Below the pieces are notes generated by a model that saw only the letters and a program-made list of their open reading frames with translations, ran no database searches and was not told the origin of the DNA. A DNA stretch of 64,000 nucleotides from Ignavibacteriota bacterium (lineage in GTDB: Bacteria > Bacteroidota > Ignavibacteria > Ignavibacteriales > Melioribacteraceae), in the NCBI GenBank assembly GCA_016708125.1, contig JADJGF010000001.1, forward strand, positions 2,316,001-2,380,000. Direction: 5' to 3'. Of this stretch, positions 45,709 through 54,825 are shown piece after piece. Position 1 is the first letter of the stretch; every line of letters starts with the position of its first letter. Made by a program: the position numbers and the translations under genes.

Positions 45709-46551
45709 TTATTTGTATAGAAAAATCATCGCATAAATAATCATTATAATTATAGAAAATCCAATAATTAATGCTGTGTAACCAAATATTTTTGAAGCTT
45801 TTATAAGCCATTCCTGCGGCGGTTCAACCAAATGTTTTTCTAATTCCGAATTTGCAATCATTTCATAATATTGTCTCGGTCTGTCTTCCTTAAATTCTTC
45901 TATTGACATACTTCCGGTAAAAATTGTTGTATCAATTGGAAATTTATCTGGTCTGAAATGCGTATTAAAAAAATGAACAGTAAAAATAAATCCTACCGCA
46001 AGCAGAGCTTCATCGGAATGAATTATTGTTGCAACATTTATAAACCATCCGGGAATTCCCAAGCTTGTAAAAAACTCGGGAAACCATAAAATTAGACCGC
46101 TAATTCCAATTACAGCAACGCCCCAAAACACTGCAAAATAATCAAACTTTTCCCAATACGTCCATCTTCCATATTCCGGTCTTGGTCCTTTTCCAATAAA
46201 CCATTTTATTGTTGCGATAAATTCTTTCAAATCACGTTTATTAAACATCATTGAATTTTCGCCGGAAAGTAAATAACGGAAAGATTTAATTTTACTTTTT
46301 TTGAATAGAAAATAAATATGAATTCCAAAGTAGGCAAAAGTTACAGTTGCGCCCAAACGATGAATAAAACCGGTAACTTGATAACCTCCAAGAAGGGAAG
46401 ACAATGTTTGAAAAATTCCAACATCTGCAAATTTTATTATCATTCCGGTAATTGCAAGAGAAATAAAACTAACAATTATAAGTAAATGAGTAAATCTTAA
46501 AATTGGAGGAAATCGTTGAACATATTTTTCTTTTTTGATTTCGGTGCTCAA
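45709..46551 (-). CDS. Membrane cytochrome b (b561/FdhI-like)
   Basis: The 280-residue protein has four or five helices with haem-ligand histidines in LRFTHLLIIVSF, GFIHRLGATVTFAYFGIHIYF and VGFIFTVHFFNTHF, as in di-haem quinone-reactive cytochromes b. It closely parallels the C-terminal part of the neighbouring 16-haem fusion (both contain WYxLIWGTF or YFAVFWGVA-type segments and a SMSIEEF or KMTLEHY tail motif). It starts 33 bases after the 19-haem gene, so the pair may be a split version of the fused protein. Confidence 0.88.
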   Translation of the reverse strand: MSTEIKKEKYVQRFPPILRFTHLLIIVSFISLAITGMIIKFADVGIFQTLSSLLGGYQVTGFIHRLGATVTFAYFGIHIYFLFKKSKIKSFRYLLSGENSMMFNKRDLKEFIATIKWFIGKGPRPEYGRWTYWEKFDYFAVFWGVAVIGISGLILWFPEFFTSLGIPGWFINVATIIHSDEALLAVGFIFTVHFFNTHFRPDKFPIDTTIFTGSMSIEEFKEDRPRQYYEMIANSELEKHLVEPPQEWLIKASKIFGYTALIIGFSIIIMIIYAMIFLYK

Positions 46552-46584
46552 AATTTATTCTCAAAATTAAATTTGGAAAATTAT

Positions 46585-48507
46585 TTAGTGATTATTTTTT
46601 TTCAGCTTTTTTTCCTTCAATGCGCGTGGAATCCAAAGTAAAGTATGTAAACCAAAAAATGTAAATGTGGAAACTAATAAAATTGTCATTGCCCAAAATG
46701 TATAAAATAAAAACGGATATTTTTCAGAATCATGATGAGTTGCGTGAGTTAAATATCCAACAAATTTATGGTTAGAATTTGGATGACAAGTTTTGCAAGT
46801 TTCAACTACATTTGCTCTGCTTAAAGTTGATTTCGGATTATCGGGCGGAAGAATATTATGTGAACCATGGCAATCATAACATTTTGCTGCACCAACTTCA
46901 CCAAGCTTAGAAACTTTTCCGTGAAAAGTATCAAAATATGTTTTTGTAACTTCCTCATGACATTTTCCGCATTGATCAATTATTCCTTGTCTAAAATCAC
47001 TTCTCTCAACTCTTTCTATTGAGTGAGATTTATGGCAATCAAAACAAGTGGGAAGTTTTTTATTAGTTTTGGTTATGGATTTACTATGAACACTTTCCTG
47101 AAATAATTCATAAATTCCGTAATGGCATTGCGAACATGTTTTAACAATATTAGCTTCATTTATTGATGAGCGCGGATCAGATGATGGAAGTTCTTTATGA
47201 CTTGTATGGCAATCTGTACAAATAGCTGTAACTGTTAAACCGCTTTCCATCAAACCTTTTCCGTGAATACTCATTTCATAACTTTCAACAATTTTTTTCT
47301 GATCACCTTTATATCGCTTTGCGGCTTTTTCTCCTTCTCTATGGCATTTTGCACAAAGCTCGGGAATGTTTTTTCTGAAAGTCATTGACTGAGGATCAGA
47401 TTTAACTTTTGTTTCATGTTTTTCATGGCAATCCGTGCAATATGGCGCATCTTCATTTTTCTTTGCAAAAAGCTGTCCGTGATAACTTATTTGAAAATCA
47501 CTAACTTGCTCAGCATGGCAAGCTGAACAATCAACCTTTCCACTTTCTAAACAAACCGGATTATTTGCAACATTAATATTAGTATGACATTTTATACAAG
47601 AACTTTCTTTGTGAGCAGAATTTTTAAATTTATCATAATTAACAAAAAGAGAAATTTGTTTTCCGTTTTCAACTTTGGTTAAATCATTTTTAATATGGCA
47701 TGACATGCAATAATTATCTGTGTATTTTTCATCATAAATAACTCTTCTTACCGAATGCGGCTGGTGGCAATCAATACAAGCCGGAATTTTGTTTGGTTCA
47801 GTTTCCCATAATTTTCCTTCAATAACTTTTACATGAACAGCTTCAATCTGCGCATGACAATTACTGCAAGTATTTGCAATGTTATTTCTGTTAATGGATG
47901 AATTTGGATCTTGATGTGGAAGAATATTATGTGAAGAATGGCAATCATTACAAACTGCAGTTACAATTAAACCTCGTTTAAATAATCCGTCTCCATGTAT
48001 TGATTCCGAATAATTTTCCAGAATACTCTTTTGATCAATATTTTTTAGTTCGGAAACCTTTGTGCCGTCTTTATGGCAATCACCGCAAAGCTGCGGAATA
48101 TTCATTTTATATGTTTTTGATTTAGGATTTTTGCTGCTTAAGATATTATGCTTACTATGACATGTTACGCAATTGGGAGCTAAGTATTTTCCCTTTATTA
48201 AAGCTTGTCCATGTAAACTTTTTTCATATTGATCAACAATTTCTTTGTGGCAGTTTGAACATTCAACTTTGGCAATGTTTAAACCTTCTTTGTGAGGAAT
48301 GTTTTCGGGATCAAAATCAATATGACAATCAATACATTCAAGAATTGGATGAATTGATTTTTCTAATATTGATTTATCAACATATAATGAAATAATTTTT
48401 GATTTTTTTTTTATCGATAAATCTTTATCACTGTGGCAGTCCAAACAATCTTCAGAAGACTGAGAAAAGATAAAAGAAGATGTTAATAATAGTAGTGCGA
48501 TTATCAC
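46585..48507 (-). CDS. Nineteen-haem cytochrome c with C-terminal membrane anchor
   Basis: A GTG start gives a signal peptide (ALLLLTSSFIFSQ), and 19 CxxCH motifs follow. Residues 22-280 (haems 1-8) and 285-530 (haems 9-16) are tandem copies, shown by recurring motifs such as LYVDKS/LFVNYD, SLHGQA/SYHGQL, LCGDCHKDG/LCAKCHREG and SIHGDGL/SIHGKGL. A partial third copy carries haems 17-19. A C-terminal helix (TFWAMTILLVSTFTFFGLHTLLW) and a basic tail anchor it to the inner membrane. With the following cytochrome b gene it forms a likely quinol-to-haem-wire unit. The N-terminal module is similar to that of the 16-haem protein. Confidence 0.9.
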   Translation of the reverse strand: MIIALLLLTSSFIFSQSSEDCLDCHSDKDLSIKKKSKIISLYVDKSILEKSIHPILECIDCHIDFDPENIPHKEGLNIAKVECSNCHKEIVDQYEKSLHGQALIKGKYLAPNCVTCHSKHNILSSKNPKSKTYKMNIPQLCGDCHKDGTKVSELKNIDQKSILENYSESIHGDGLFKRGLIVTAVCNDCHSSHNILPHQDPNSSINRNNIANTCSNCHAQIEAVHVKVIEGKLWETEPNKIPACIDCHQPHSVRRVIYDEKYTDNYCMSCHIKNDLTKVENGKQISLFVNYDKFKNSAHKESSCIKCHTNINVANNPVCLESGKVDCSACHAEQVSDFQISYHGQLFAKKNEDAPYCTDCHEKHETKVKSDPQSMTFRKNIPELCAKCHREGEKAAKRYKGDQKKIVESYEMSIHGKGLMESGLTVTAICTDCHTSHKELPSSDPRSSINEANIVKTCSQCHYGIYELFQESVHSKSITKTNKKLPTCFDCHKSHSIERVERSDFRQGIIDQCGKCHEEVTKTYFDTFHGKVSKLGEVGAAKCYDCHGSHNILPPDNPKSTLSRANVVETCKTCHPNSNHKFVGYLTHATHHDSEKYPFLFYTFWAMTILLVSTFTFFGLHTLLWIPRALKEKKLKKNNH

Positions 48508-48527
48508 AAAGTAACCCAGTTAGTTAC

Positions 48528-48601
48528 AAAATGGATTATAATCTTTATAAATGTAAAAGAATAGCTAACTCTAAAACAAGTTATTAAGATTAATCCATTT
48601 T
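48528..48601. repeat. Inverted repeat between receiver-GcvH gene and 19-haem gene
   Basis: AAAATGGATTATAATCTT (48528-48545) and AAGATTAATCCATTTT (48586-48601) pair with a two-base bulge. GTAAC/GTTAC (48511-48527) adds a smaller pair nearer the start codon. It lies in the only sizeable gap (111 bases) of the upper locus, so it may terminate the signalling operon or regulate the cytochrome genes. Confidence 0.5.
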
Positions 48602-48618
48602 GTCAACTGGACTTACTT

Positions 48619-49767
48619 TTAAGCTGTAAAAAATTTCTTAACTATTTTATCGTAATCAAAATCATTTAATTCTGCAATTTCACCTTTAAAGATTGTTTCT
48701 TTTTTCTCTTCCGAATCGGTATTTAATTTAGAAATTTCTTCCATATACTTTTCAATATCTTCTTGATACAAAGCAACTGCAGAATTTCCAATTTGAAGAT
48801 TTCTAATTTCACTATCCAAATTATCTGCATCAATCGAGCATATCCAATTATTTTCGTATGATGAAACTTCTAACGAATCCATATTATCTTTTAGTGTATT
48901 ATTGATTTGCGTAACACTTCCGGTAACGGGAGAATTAAAACTAACTTTTCTATTACCTTGCTTAATGCTGAACAATGGCTGATTAGCATTAATTTTCATT
49001 CCGAGATTTGGAAAATTTACATCATCAATTTTACCGATTATTTTTTTTGCGAAATCATCAATTCCAACTTTAGCTTTTCCATCTTGATCTATTGCAAGCC
49101 AGCAATGATTTTTTGAAATAAATACTCCGCCGGGAATTGCAAATTCTCCCGAATTAAAATATTCACTTCCGGTTAAATGAGAAATATGAACTTGTGGACG
49201 AAGTGTTTTTTTAATTCTATCTAATCTCTTGATTAAAGATTTTTTTACAAATTCTAAAAGTTCATCTTCTGTAAATGGTTTTTGTACATAATCCATTGCA
49301 CCGAATTTCATTACTTCAACTGCGCTTTCAACAGTTGCATAACCGGTAATAATTACAACATCAATATCTGGTCTTAAATGTTTTACACCTTTTGCAACAT
49401 CAACTCCATCCATAGATGGCATTTTCAAATCTGTAAAAACAAAATCATAGTGATTTATTTGAACTAAGTGAAGAGCTTCTTGTCCAGTTTCTACAGTATC
49501 AACGGCGTATCCATCAAGCACAAGAATTTTTCTAAAACTTGATAAAATAATTTCTTCATCATCAACACAAAGAATCTTTGCTTTTGGATTATCCACTTCA
49601 GCTCTCTTTAAAGTTTTAGCTTCTTTAGAGAAATCCAAATTTAAACTTACCTTTAGAACATTTTCTCTTTCTATTTTTATTTTCTTTTCTTGTACTCGTT
49701 TTATAATAAAACGAATTAGAATATCTGCAATTACAAAAATTATTACGGCTAAAATAAAGAGTGCCAT
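48619..49767 (-). CDS. Membrane-anchored response regulator with GcvH-like output domain
   Basis: The 382-residue protein has an N-terminal helix (residues 2-24), then a receiver domain (63-180; phospho-acceptor D113 in FTDLKMP, T141, K163). A GcvH/biotinyl-lipoyl-like domain follows (about 215-345, with SKNHCWLAIDQDGKAKVGI and FNSPVTGSVTQIN), then a short acidic tail. It has no DNA-binding domain. In GcvH the lipoyl lysine lies seven residues before the SPVSG serine; here that place is asparagine, so lipoylation looks unlikely. It follows a smaller paralogue by 27 bases and both lie downstream of a haem-c sensor kinase. The output is unknown. Confidence 0.85.
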   Translation of the reverse strand: MALFILAVIIFVIADILIRFIIKRVQEKKIKIERENVLKVSLNLDFSKEAKTLKRAEVDNPKAKILCVDDEEIILSSFRKILVLDGYAVDTVETGQEALHLVQINHYDFVFTDLKMPSMDGVDVAKGVKHLRPDIDVVIITGYATVESAVEVMKFGAMDYVQKPFTEDELLEFVKKSLIKRLDRIKKTLRPQVHISHLTGSEYFNSGEFAIPGGVFISKNHCWLAIDQDGKAKVGIDDFAKKIIGKIDDVNFPNLGMKINANQPLFSIKQGNRKVSFNSPVTGSVTQINNTLKDNMDSLEVSSYENNWICSIDADNLDSEIRNLQIGNSAVALYQEDIEKYMEEISKLNTDSEEKKETIFKGEIAELNDFDYDKIVKKFFTA

Positions 49768-49794
49768 TTTTATCTCCTGTTTATATTTAATTCT

Positions 49795-50598
49795 TTAAAA
49801 ATCTGAACTACATGGCGTTAAATTTGATAGTTCAGCATCTATATTATTTGGAATAATTCTATACAACCATCCGTTAAAGTATGGATCTTTCTCTAATAAA
49901 TTTTTTATTTCAAATATTTGATTATTTACTTCAATAATTTTTCCGCTAACCGGCGAAAGTAATTGGTGAAGAAGTTCTTTGCTGTCAACAATTTTGGCGC
50001 AAACTCCGCCTTGGTAAATTGAATCTCCTAATTTCATTAAATCAAGAGATTGAACTGAATTAATTGATTTAAGAAATAAATCAGTTACGCCTATTTTTAT
50101 AGTCCCTTCTGATGAATAACATAGCCAGCTATCGTGACCAAGTCTGTAATATTTTGTTGGACAAGGAACGTATGCAATTAACTCGTTATTGGATGTTTTG
50201 CTCAATTTGAATTTGTCTTTAAAAAGTTTCTGGTATAATAAGCCACGCGAAATTAAACTTATTAACTCTTCAATTGTAAATGGTTTGGGTATAAATCCAA
50301 TTGCTCCATCGTATAAAACTTTTACAGCATTTTCTAAAGTAGAATAACCGGTTGTAATTATAACCGGCGTTGCAATTCTTTTTTGATTTAATATTTGTAA
50401 AAGTTGAAAACCATCTTTTCCGGGCATCATAATATCACTAATAATAAGTCGGTAAGATTTAGTTTCTAATTTTTCTAAAGCTTCATCAACATCAAGGCAA
50501 GCATCAGAAGTAAGATTTTCTAAACTTGCAATTTTTTGAATCGCATCAAGAATTACTTTTTCGTCATCTATAATTAAAATATCTTTTGGATTATCCAT
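49795..50598 (-). CDS. Response regulator with GcvH-like output domain
   Basis: The 267-residue soluble protein has a receiver domain (1-122; acidic pair D11/D12, phospho-acceptor D55 in IISDIMMPG, K105) and a GcvH-like domain (about 145-255, with LGHDSWLCYSSEGTIKIGVTD and LLSPVSGKIIEVN). The position of the lipoyl lysine holds glutamate 208, with a lysine one residue earlier. Lipoylation is therefore doubtful but not excluded. Its ATG overlaps the stop codon of the kinase gene (TAATG), which marks it as the direct partner. No DNA-binding domain is present, so it probably acts by protein contact. Confidence 0.87.
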   Translation of the reverse strand: MDNPKDILIIDDEKVILDAIQKIASLENLTSDACLDVDEALEKLETKSYRLIISDIMMPGKDGFQLLQILNQKRIATPVIITTGYSTLENAVKVLYDGAIGFIPKPFTIEELISLISRGLLYQKLFKDKFKLSKTSNNELIAYVPCPTKYYRLGHDSWLCYSSEGTIKIGVTDLFLKSINSVQSLDLMKLGDSIYQGGVCAKIVDSKELLHQLLSPVSGKIIEVNNQIFEIKNLLEKDPYFNGWLYRIIPNNIDAELSNLTPCSSDF

Positions 50599-52469
50599 TA
50601 TACTTCCGGTAAATGAATTTTAAATGTTGTTCCTTTTCCCACTTCACTATCAACAGAAATTTTTCCTCTATGATTATCCACAATTCCCCAAATAACAGAA
50701 AGCCCAAGACCGGTTCCTTTTTGTCCTTTTGTTGAAAAGAAAGGATCAAAAATTTTATCCATATCATTTTTATCAATTCCGCATCCGGTATCGGAAATAA
50801 TTATTTCCACAAAATTGTGATCGCCGCTTTCATCAACAAAATCCCACTTTTGCCAATTGCATCCGTATTTGGTGCAGCCTTTTAAAGTACCTTGTTCGGG
50901 AACCATCAATTTGTAAATTGGTGCTTCACAATTAGGACCAAATTCAGTTTCATCCAAAAGTGATATGCCGCATTCGGGACAAAATAATTTTACTGTTTCA
51001 TTTCTGTTAAACTGAATTCCGTAATGATGATTATGATTTCCGTAAATTGGATCAAGATGAATAAATCCCTCATTGTTTCCGGATTTTGCTTTTAATTTTA
51101 TTGATGGTCTTCCGTTTATTTTATGTTCTTCATCAATAAGATCATGTCCTTTTGGACATAAAGCTTTTCTTATTTGAGTTATTCCGTAAGGAGAAAGCTT
51201 TATTATACTTGTTTTGATAGAAATTATTCCGCCTTTACTTCCTACTGCATCAATAGCATTTACAATTAGGTTAAGAATTACTTGTTGTATTTGGTTAGAA
51301 TCTCCGGAGATTTCAGGTATTTTTGAATCGTAATCTTTTTTTAATTCGATGTGATTAATTTTAAGTTGATTAACAACAATACTTAGTGCATTTTCTATAA
51401 CTGAATTAATTTCAACCTTTCCTCTTTTTGGAGTTGATTGTCGCGAAAAATCCAACAAACCTTTTACAATTTCTCTGCTTCTTTTTGTCTCGCGAACAAT
51501 AACTTCAAGATCAGCTTTTAATTCGGGATTATCTTTAACTCGATTTAAAAGAAAACTGCTATAAGTTAAAACTCCGGTTAAAGGATTGTTTATTTCGTGA
51601 GCAACACCGGCTGCAAGTTTACCGATTGAAGCCATTTTATCAGATTGAAAAAGCTGCATTCTCATTTCAGAAATTTTCTTTGTCATATTATCAAACGAGT
51701 TTGCAAGTCGTCCCAGTTCATCTTTTCTTTTTGAGGCAATTCTATAATTAAAATTTCCGACTGCAACATAATTTGTAGCTTCAACTAAATTTCTTACCGG
51801 TTTCTGAATTAAATTCTTAACCAATATTCTTACAATTGTTGCCAAAATTAGTGTTGCAATAATTGCAAATAGAATTACATTCATTGTGCTATTTTGTGTT
51901 AAATGATCTACTTCATAAAGTGAAACGGAAATATCTAAAACTCCTAAAACAATTTTATCTTCCGGATGCGCATGACATTCAGCTTCCCAGCAGCTTTTTT
52001 CATTATAGATTGGATTAATAATTCCCAAAACTCTAGAGGAATCCGGATCAACTCTAAAAATTCTTGTTCTTTCTTTAATTGATAATTTTTGAAGAGGTTC
52101 ATTTTTTGCATGGCATGCATAACAACTTTCAGCATTTTTATCAACCATATCGCCAATTTCTTTTTCTTCGGTAGAATAAATTATTTCACCTTCTTTATTC
52201 AACACTCTAATATTTCTGATACTTTTTTCTTCGCCAATTCTATTAATAATATTGTGAATGTGATCTCTTCTATTTGAGAGCATATCAAAACGAGTACTGT
52301 GTCTAATTGTTTCACTTAACTGATTTGCATGTCTTTCAACTTCAGATATTAAACTATCTGATTGTGAAGTAATACTGAAATATGCAAATGTTGCCAATAT
52401 TAAAATTACAGTTACTGAAACAGCTAATATTAATCGCATTCCAATTTTATTAAATAGAAATACTTTCAT
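50598..52469 (-). CDS. Haem-c sensor histidine kinase with zinc-ribbon insertion in the ATPase domain
   Basis: Over 623 residues the domains are helix 12-33, a periplasmic sensor with C116-YA-C119-H120 and C160-WEAE-C165-H166 (CX4CH), helix 195-215, HAMP 215-270, HisKA with H291 (HEINNPLTG) and HATPase. Between the N box (about 396-410) and G1 box (DTGCGI, 560-565) lies an insertion of about 130 residues. It has CPKGH (438-442), CPEC (497-500), C514 and C532/C537, a probable zinc or iron site. The G2 box GTGLGL (585-590) is intact. ATG overlaps the 13-haem cytochrome stop (ATGA), and its stop overlaps the receiver gene. It likely senses redox state of the electron-transfer complex encoded just upstream. 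Confidence 0.9.
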   Translation of the reverse strand: MKVFLFNKIGMRLILAVSVTVILILATFAYFSITSQSDSLISEVERHANQLSETIRHSTRFDMLSNRRDHIHNIINRIGEEKSIRNIRVLNKEGEIIYSTEEKEIGDMVDKNAESCYACHAKNEPLQKLSIKERTRIFRVDPDSSRVLGIINPIYNEKSCWEAECHAHPEDKIVLGVLDISVSLYEVDHLTQNSTMNVILFAIIATLILATIVRILVKNLIQKPVRNLVEATNYVAVGNFNYRIASKRKDELGRLANSFDNMTKKISEMRMQLFQSDKMASIGKLAAGVAHEINNPLTGVLTYSSFLLNRVKDNPELKADLEVIVRETKRSREIVKGLLDFSRQSTPKRGKVEINSVIENALSIVVNQLKINHIELKKDYDSKIPEISGDSNQIQQVILNLIVNAIDAVGSKGGIISIKTSIIKLSPYGITQIRKALCPKGHDLIDEEHKINGRPSIKLKAKSGNNEGFIHLDPIYGNHNHHYGIQFNRNETVKLFCPECGISLLDETEFGPNCEAPIYKLMVPEQGTLKGCTKYGCNWQKWDFVDESGDHNFVEIIISDTGCGIDKNDMDKIFDPFFSTKGQKGTGLGLSVIWGIVDNHRGKISVDSEVGKGTTFKIHLPEV

Positions 52470-53584
52470 TTTATTTTTTCTCCAGGTAAATCATCTGGAT
52501 AACTTACATCATCGTGACATTCATCGCAAGTTGGTTTTGCTGTATAATTATTTTTTGCGTGACAATTTTCGCAATAAAATTCAATGTGAATATCATCTAA
52601 TTTTAATCCGGTAATATTATGATCAAAAACTCCATCATTATTTTTATGGCAATAAACACATGCTTGTTTTAATCCAGTGAATTTATTTTTTTCTTTGTGG
52701 CATTGACTGCAATCGGAAATGTTATGATATCCGGTTACAGCAAAACCAGTTTTTAATTTATGATCGAAAGGTTTGGCTTCTGAATTTTGATGACATTGAT
52801 TGCAAGTTTTTTGATTATCTGTTTTGTGACAGCTTGAACATCTTGAATGTTTATCGGCTTTTTTATCAGCAACAAATTTTTCTTTTTTATTATGGCAATT
52901 TGCACAACTTTCTTGAGTATGACAAGCATTGCATTCTAATCCGAAAAGCGAAGAATGATCATTATGGAAATAAGTTACAAATTTTCCTTCTTTGGCTTTT
53001 GTTTCATAAACAATTTTTGCGGGAATTGTAATTTTAGGATGAACATTTTCTGCACTTTTTACTTTTTTTGAATCAGATTTTTTTTCTGTATTTAATAAAT
53101 GGCAACTTTTACATTCTGTCTTTTCTTCCCACGTGGAATGACAACCGATGCATTGGCGGTGAAGTGCAGCTTTCAAATCCGGTGTACTTAAGTTTGTTCT
53201 GCTTCTTTCGGGTTCGTGACAAGTTACACATTTAACAATTTTTCCGGGTGGATTAAAATGATGGCAAGAAACGCAACCGCCGGACATAAGTGACATTTCA
53301 GAATGTAACTTGTGCGAAAATTTTACCGGTTTATATAAATCTTTTTCGACTTTAATTTCTGCGAGATATATTTCATTTGGTCCCTCATCAGGAGAATGTC
53401 TGATTATATCTGATTTATTTCGTGGGCAAGCAATTAAGCATGGATTTGCTTTTGTCGGAGTATCGCAAATATGACATTTTTTGCAATCAACATCCATTTG
53501 GGCATGTGTTTTTAAATTTGTGATTTGTCCAAATGTAGTTGAGGAAACGATGAATAGAAAAATATATAATTTAATTATTTTCAT
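52466..53584 (-). CDS. Thirteen-haem cytochrome c of the NrfD complex
   Basis: The 372-residue product has a signal peptide (ending TTFG) and 13 CxxCH motifs. The N-terminal region (CKKCHICDTPTKANPCLIAC) resembles the start of cytochrome subunits that go with ferredoxin and NrfD partners. Histidine-rich spacings (FSHKLH, FDHK, FDHN) suggest bis-histidine haems of the c3/c7 type. It overlaps nrfD-like upstream and the kinase downstream by ATGA at both ends. It should take electrons from the ferredoxin/NrfD subunits in the periplasm. Confidence 0.9.
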   Translation of the reverse strand: MKIIKLYIFLFIVSSTTFGQITNLKTHAQMDVDCKKCHICDTPTKANPCLIACPRNKSDIIRHSPDEGPNEIYLAEIKVEKDLYKPVKFSHKLHSEMSLMSGGCVSCHHFNPPGKIVKCVTCHEPERSRTNLSTPDLKAALHRQCIGCHSTWEEKTECKSCHLLNTEKKSDSKKVKSAENVHPKITIPAKIVYETKAKEGKFVTYFHNDHSSLFGLECNACHTQESCANCHNKKEKFVADKKADKHSRCSSCHKTDNQKTCNQCHQNSEAKPFDHKLKTGFAVTGYHNISDCSQCHKEKNKFTGLKQACVYCHKNNDGVFDHNITGLKLDDIHIEFYCENCHAKNNYTAKPTCDECHDDVSYPDDLPGEKIK

Positions 53585-54825
53585 TTTGCAACTCCGCGGA
53601 TAGCATATTTTGTTTTAATATTTGCTTTTGTTGAAGGAATACTTATTACCGGAAATATCATAACAAAAAGTCTATACATCAAAATTTCAATTGCTACAAA
53701 TCCAAGCGTTACAGAAATTTCACCAAATGACGGAAAGTATGATTCAACAGCGTAAGGCGGATTATATGCAGTTACGAAATTGTTAAATCTATTCATTACA
53801 ACACCGAAAATTACAAGCATTGATGCGATGAATAATCCGGTTGGTGATTTTCTAACTTCGGGTGATAAAAACATTCTTAACGGAACTATTACTCCAATTA
53901 TAATTTCTATTCCAAACATTATACTGATTGAATTTATTTCTGCTAAGTAAACAAATGTTTCTCTGATAACCATATCGCCAAGTTTTCCAATCAAATAAAT
54001 TCCTAATAATGGAGCAATAAATTTTGATAAACTTGACAAAACTTCAGTTTCCGGTTTTAATCCAAATGATCTTGATGCACTTAACGATTCCGCAATTACC
54101 ATTGGAAATCCTACAGAAAATGCGCTCAATAAAAATAGCAAAGGAAGAATAGGAGTTTGCCACAAAGGATGCATTTTGGGTCCGGCAATAATCATTAAAG
54201 TTCCCAATGAAGATTGATGCAGACATGAAAGTACAACTCCGGCAATTATAAATACAAACATTGTTTTACTAAGTCCTCTATCAAGAGCTCGTAATAATCG
54301 ATCAATAATTTTATTAAATCTGCTTAAAAATCCGGGAAGATTAACTTTGTCAATAAATCTTTCGGTAACTATCGGAAGGAATTCTATATACAAAACCGAA
54401 ACATAAATCATAACACAAATACCAACTTCAAATAATGCGGAATTTCCGTTCCACATTACCAAAGGATGCCAGATATAATACCATCTTCCAATATCTACAA
54501 AAACTCCGGTTGCAACAAAAGTATAGCCCAACATTGCGGTTAATAAAGCTGGACGAATAACCGTTTCATATTTATCTCTATGCATTATGTGACCAAGAGC
54601 TGCAGTTGTAAATCCACCGGCGGCTAAAGCTACACCGGCTGCAACATCTAAACCAATCCAAATTCCCCAAGGAAATTGATCATTTAAATTTGTTACAGAT
54701 CCAATTCCGAAGAAAAATCTTCCGAGCAGAAAAATTATTCCGTTTAATGCTATAACCGATAATACAATAACTCCCGGTGTGAAAAACTTTTTACTAATAG
54801 GAGTTGGTAAATGTAAATGACTCAT
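53581..54825 (-). CDS. NrfD/HybB-type quinone-reactive membrane subunit
   Basis: The 414-residue protein has about ten helices and the HybB/NrfD N-terminal pattern QFPWGIWIGLDVAAGVALAAGG. Further helices include MLGYTFVATGVFVDIGRWYYIWHP, like HybB. NrfD-family subunits exchange electrons between quinone and a periplasmic ferredoxin, in some cases with charge separation. It begins at the ferredoxin stop (TAATG) and ends overlapping the 13-haem gene. No catalytic molybdenum or hydrogenase subunit is adjacent, so the complex probably links quinone to cytochromes. Confidence 0.92.
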   Translation of the reverse strand: MSHLHLPTPISKKFFTPGVIVLSVIALNGIIFLLGRFFFGIGSVTNLNDQFPWGIWIGLDVAAGVALAAGGFTTAALGHIMHRDKYETVIRPALLTAMLGYTFVATGVFVDIGRWYYIWHPLVMWNGNSALFEVGICVMIYVSVLYIEFLPIVTERFIDKVNLPGFLSRFNKIIDRLLRALDRGLSKTMFVFIIAGVVLSCLHQSSLGTLMIIAGPKMHPLWQTPILPLLFLLSAFSVGFPMVIAESLSASRSFGLKPETEVLSSLSKFIAPLLGIYLIGKLGDMVIRETFVYLAEINSISIMFGIEIIIGVIVPLRMFLSPEVRKSPTGLFIASMLVIFGVVMNRFNNFVTAYNPPYAVESYFPSFGEISVTLGFVAIEILMYRLFVMIFPVISIPSTKANIKTKYAIRGVAK

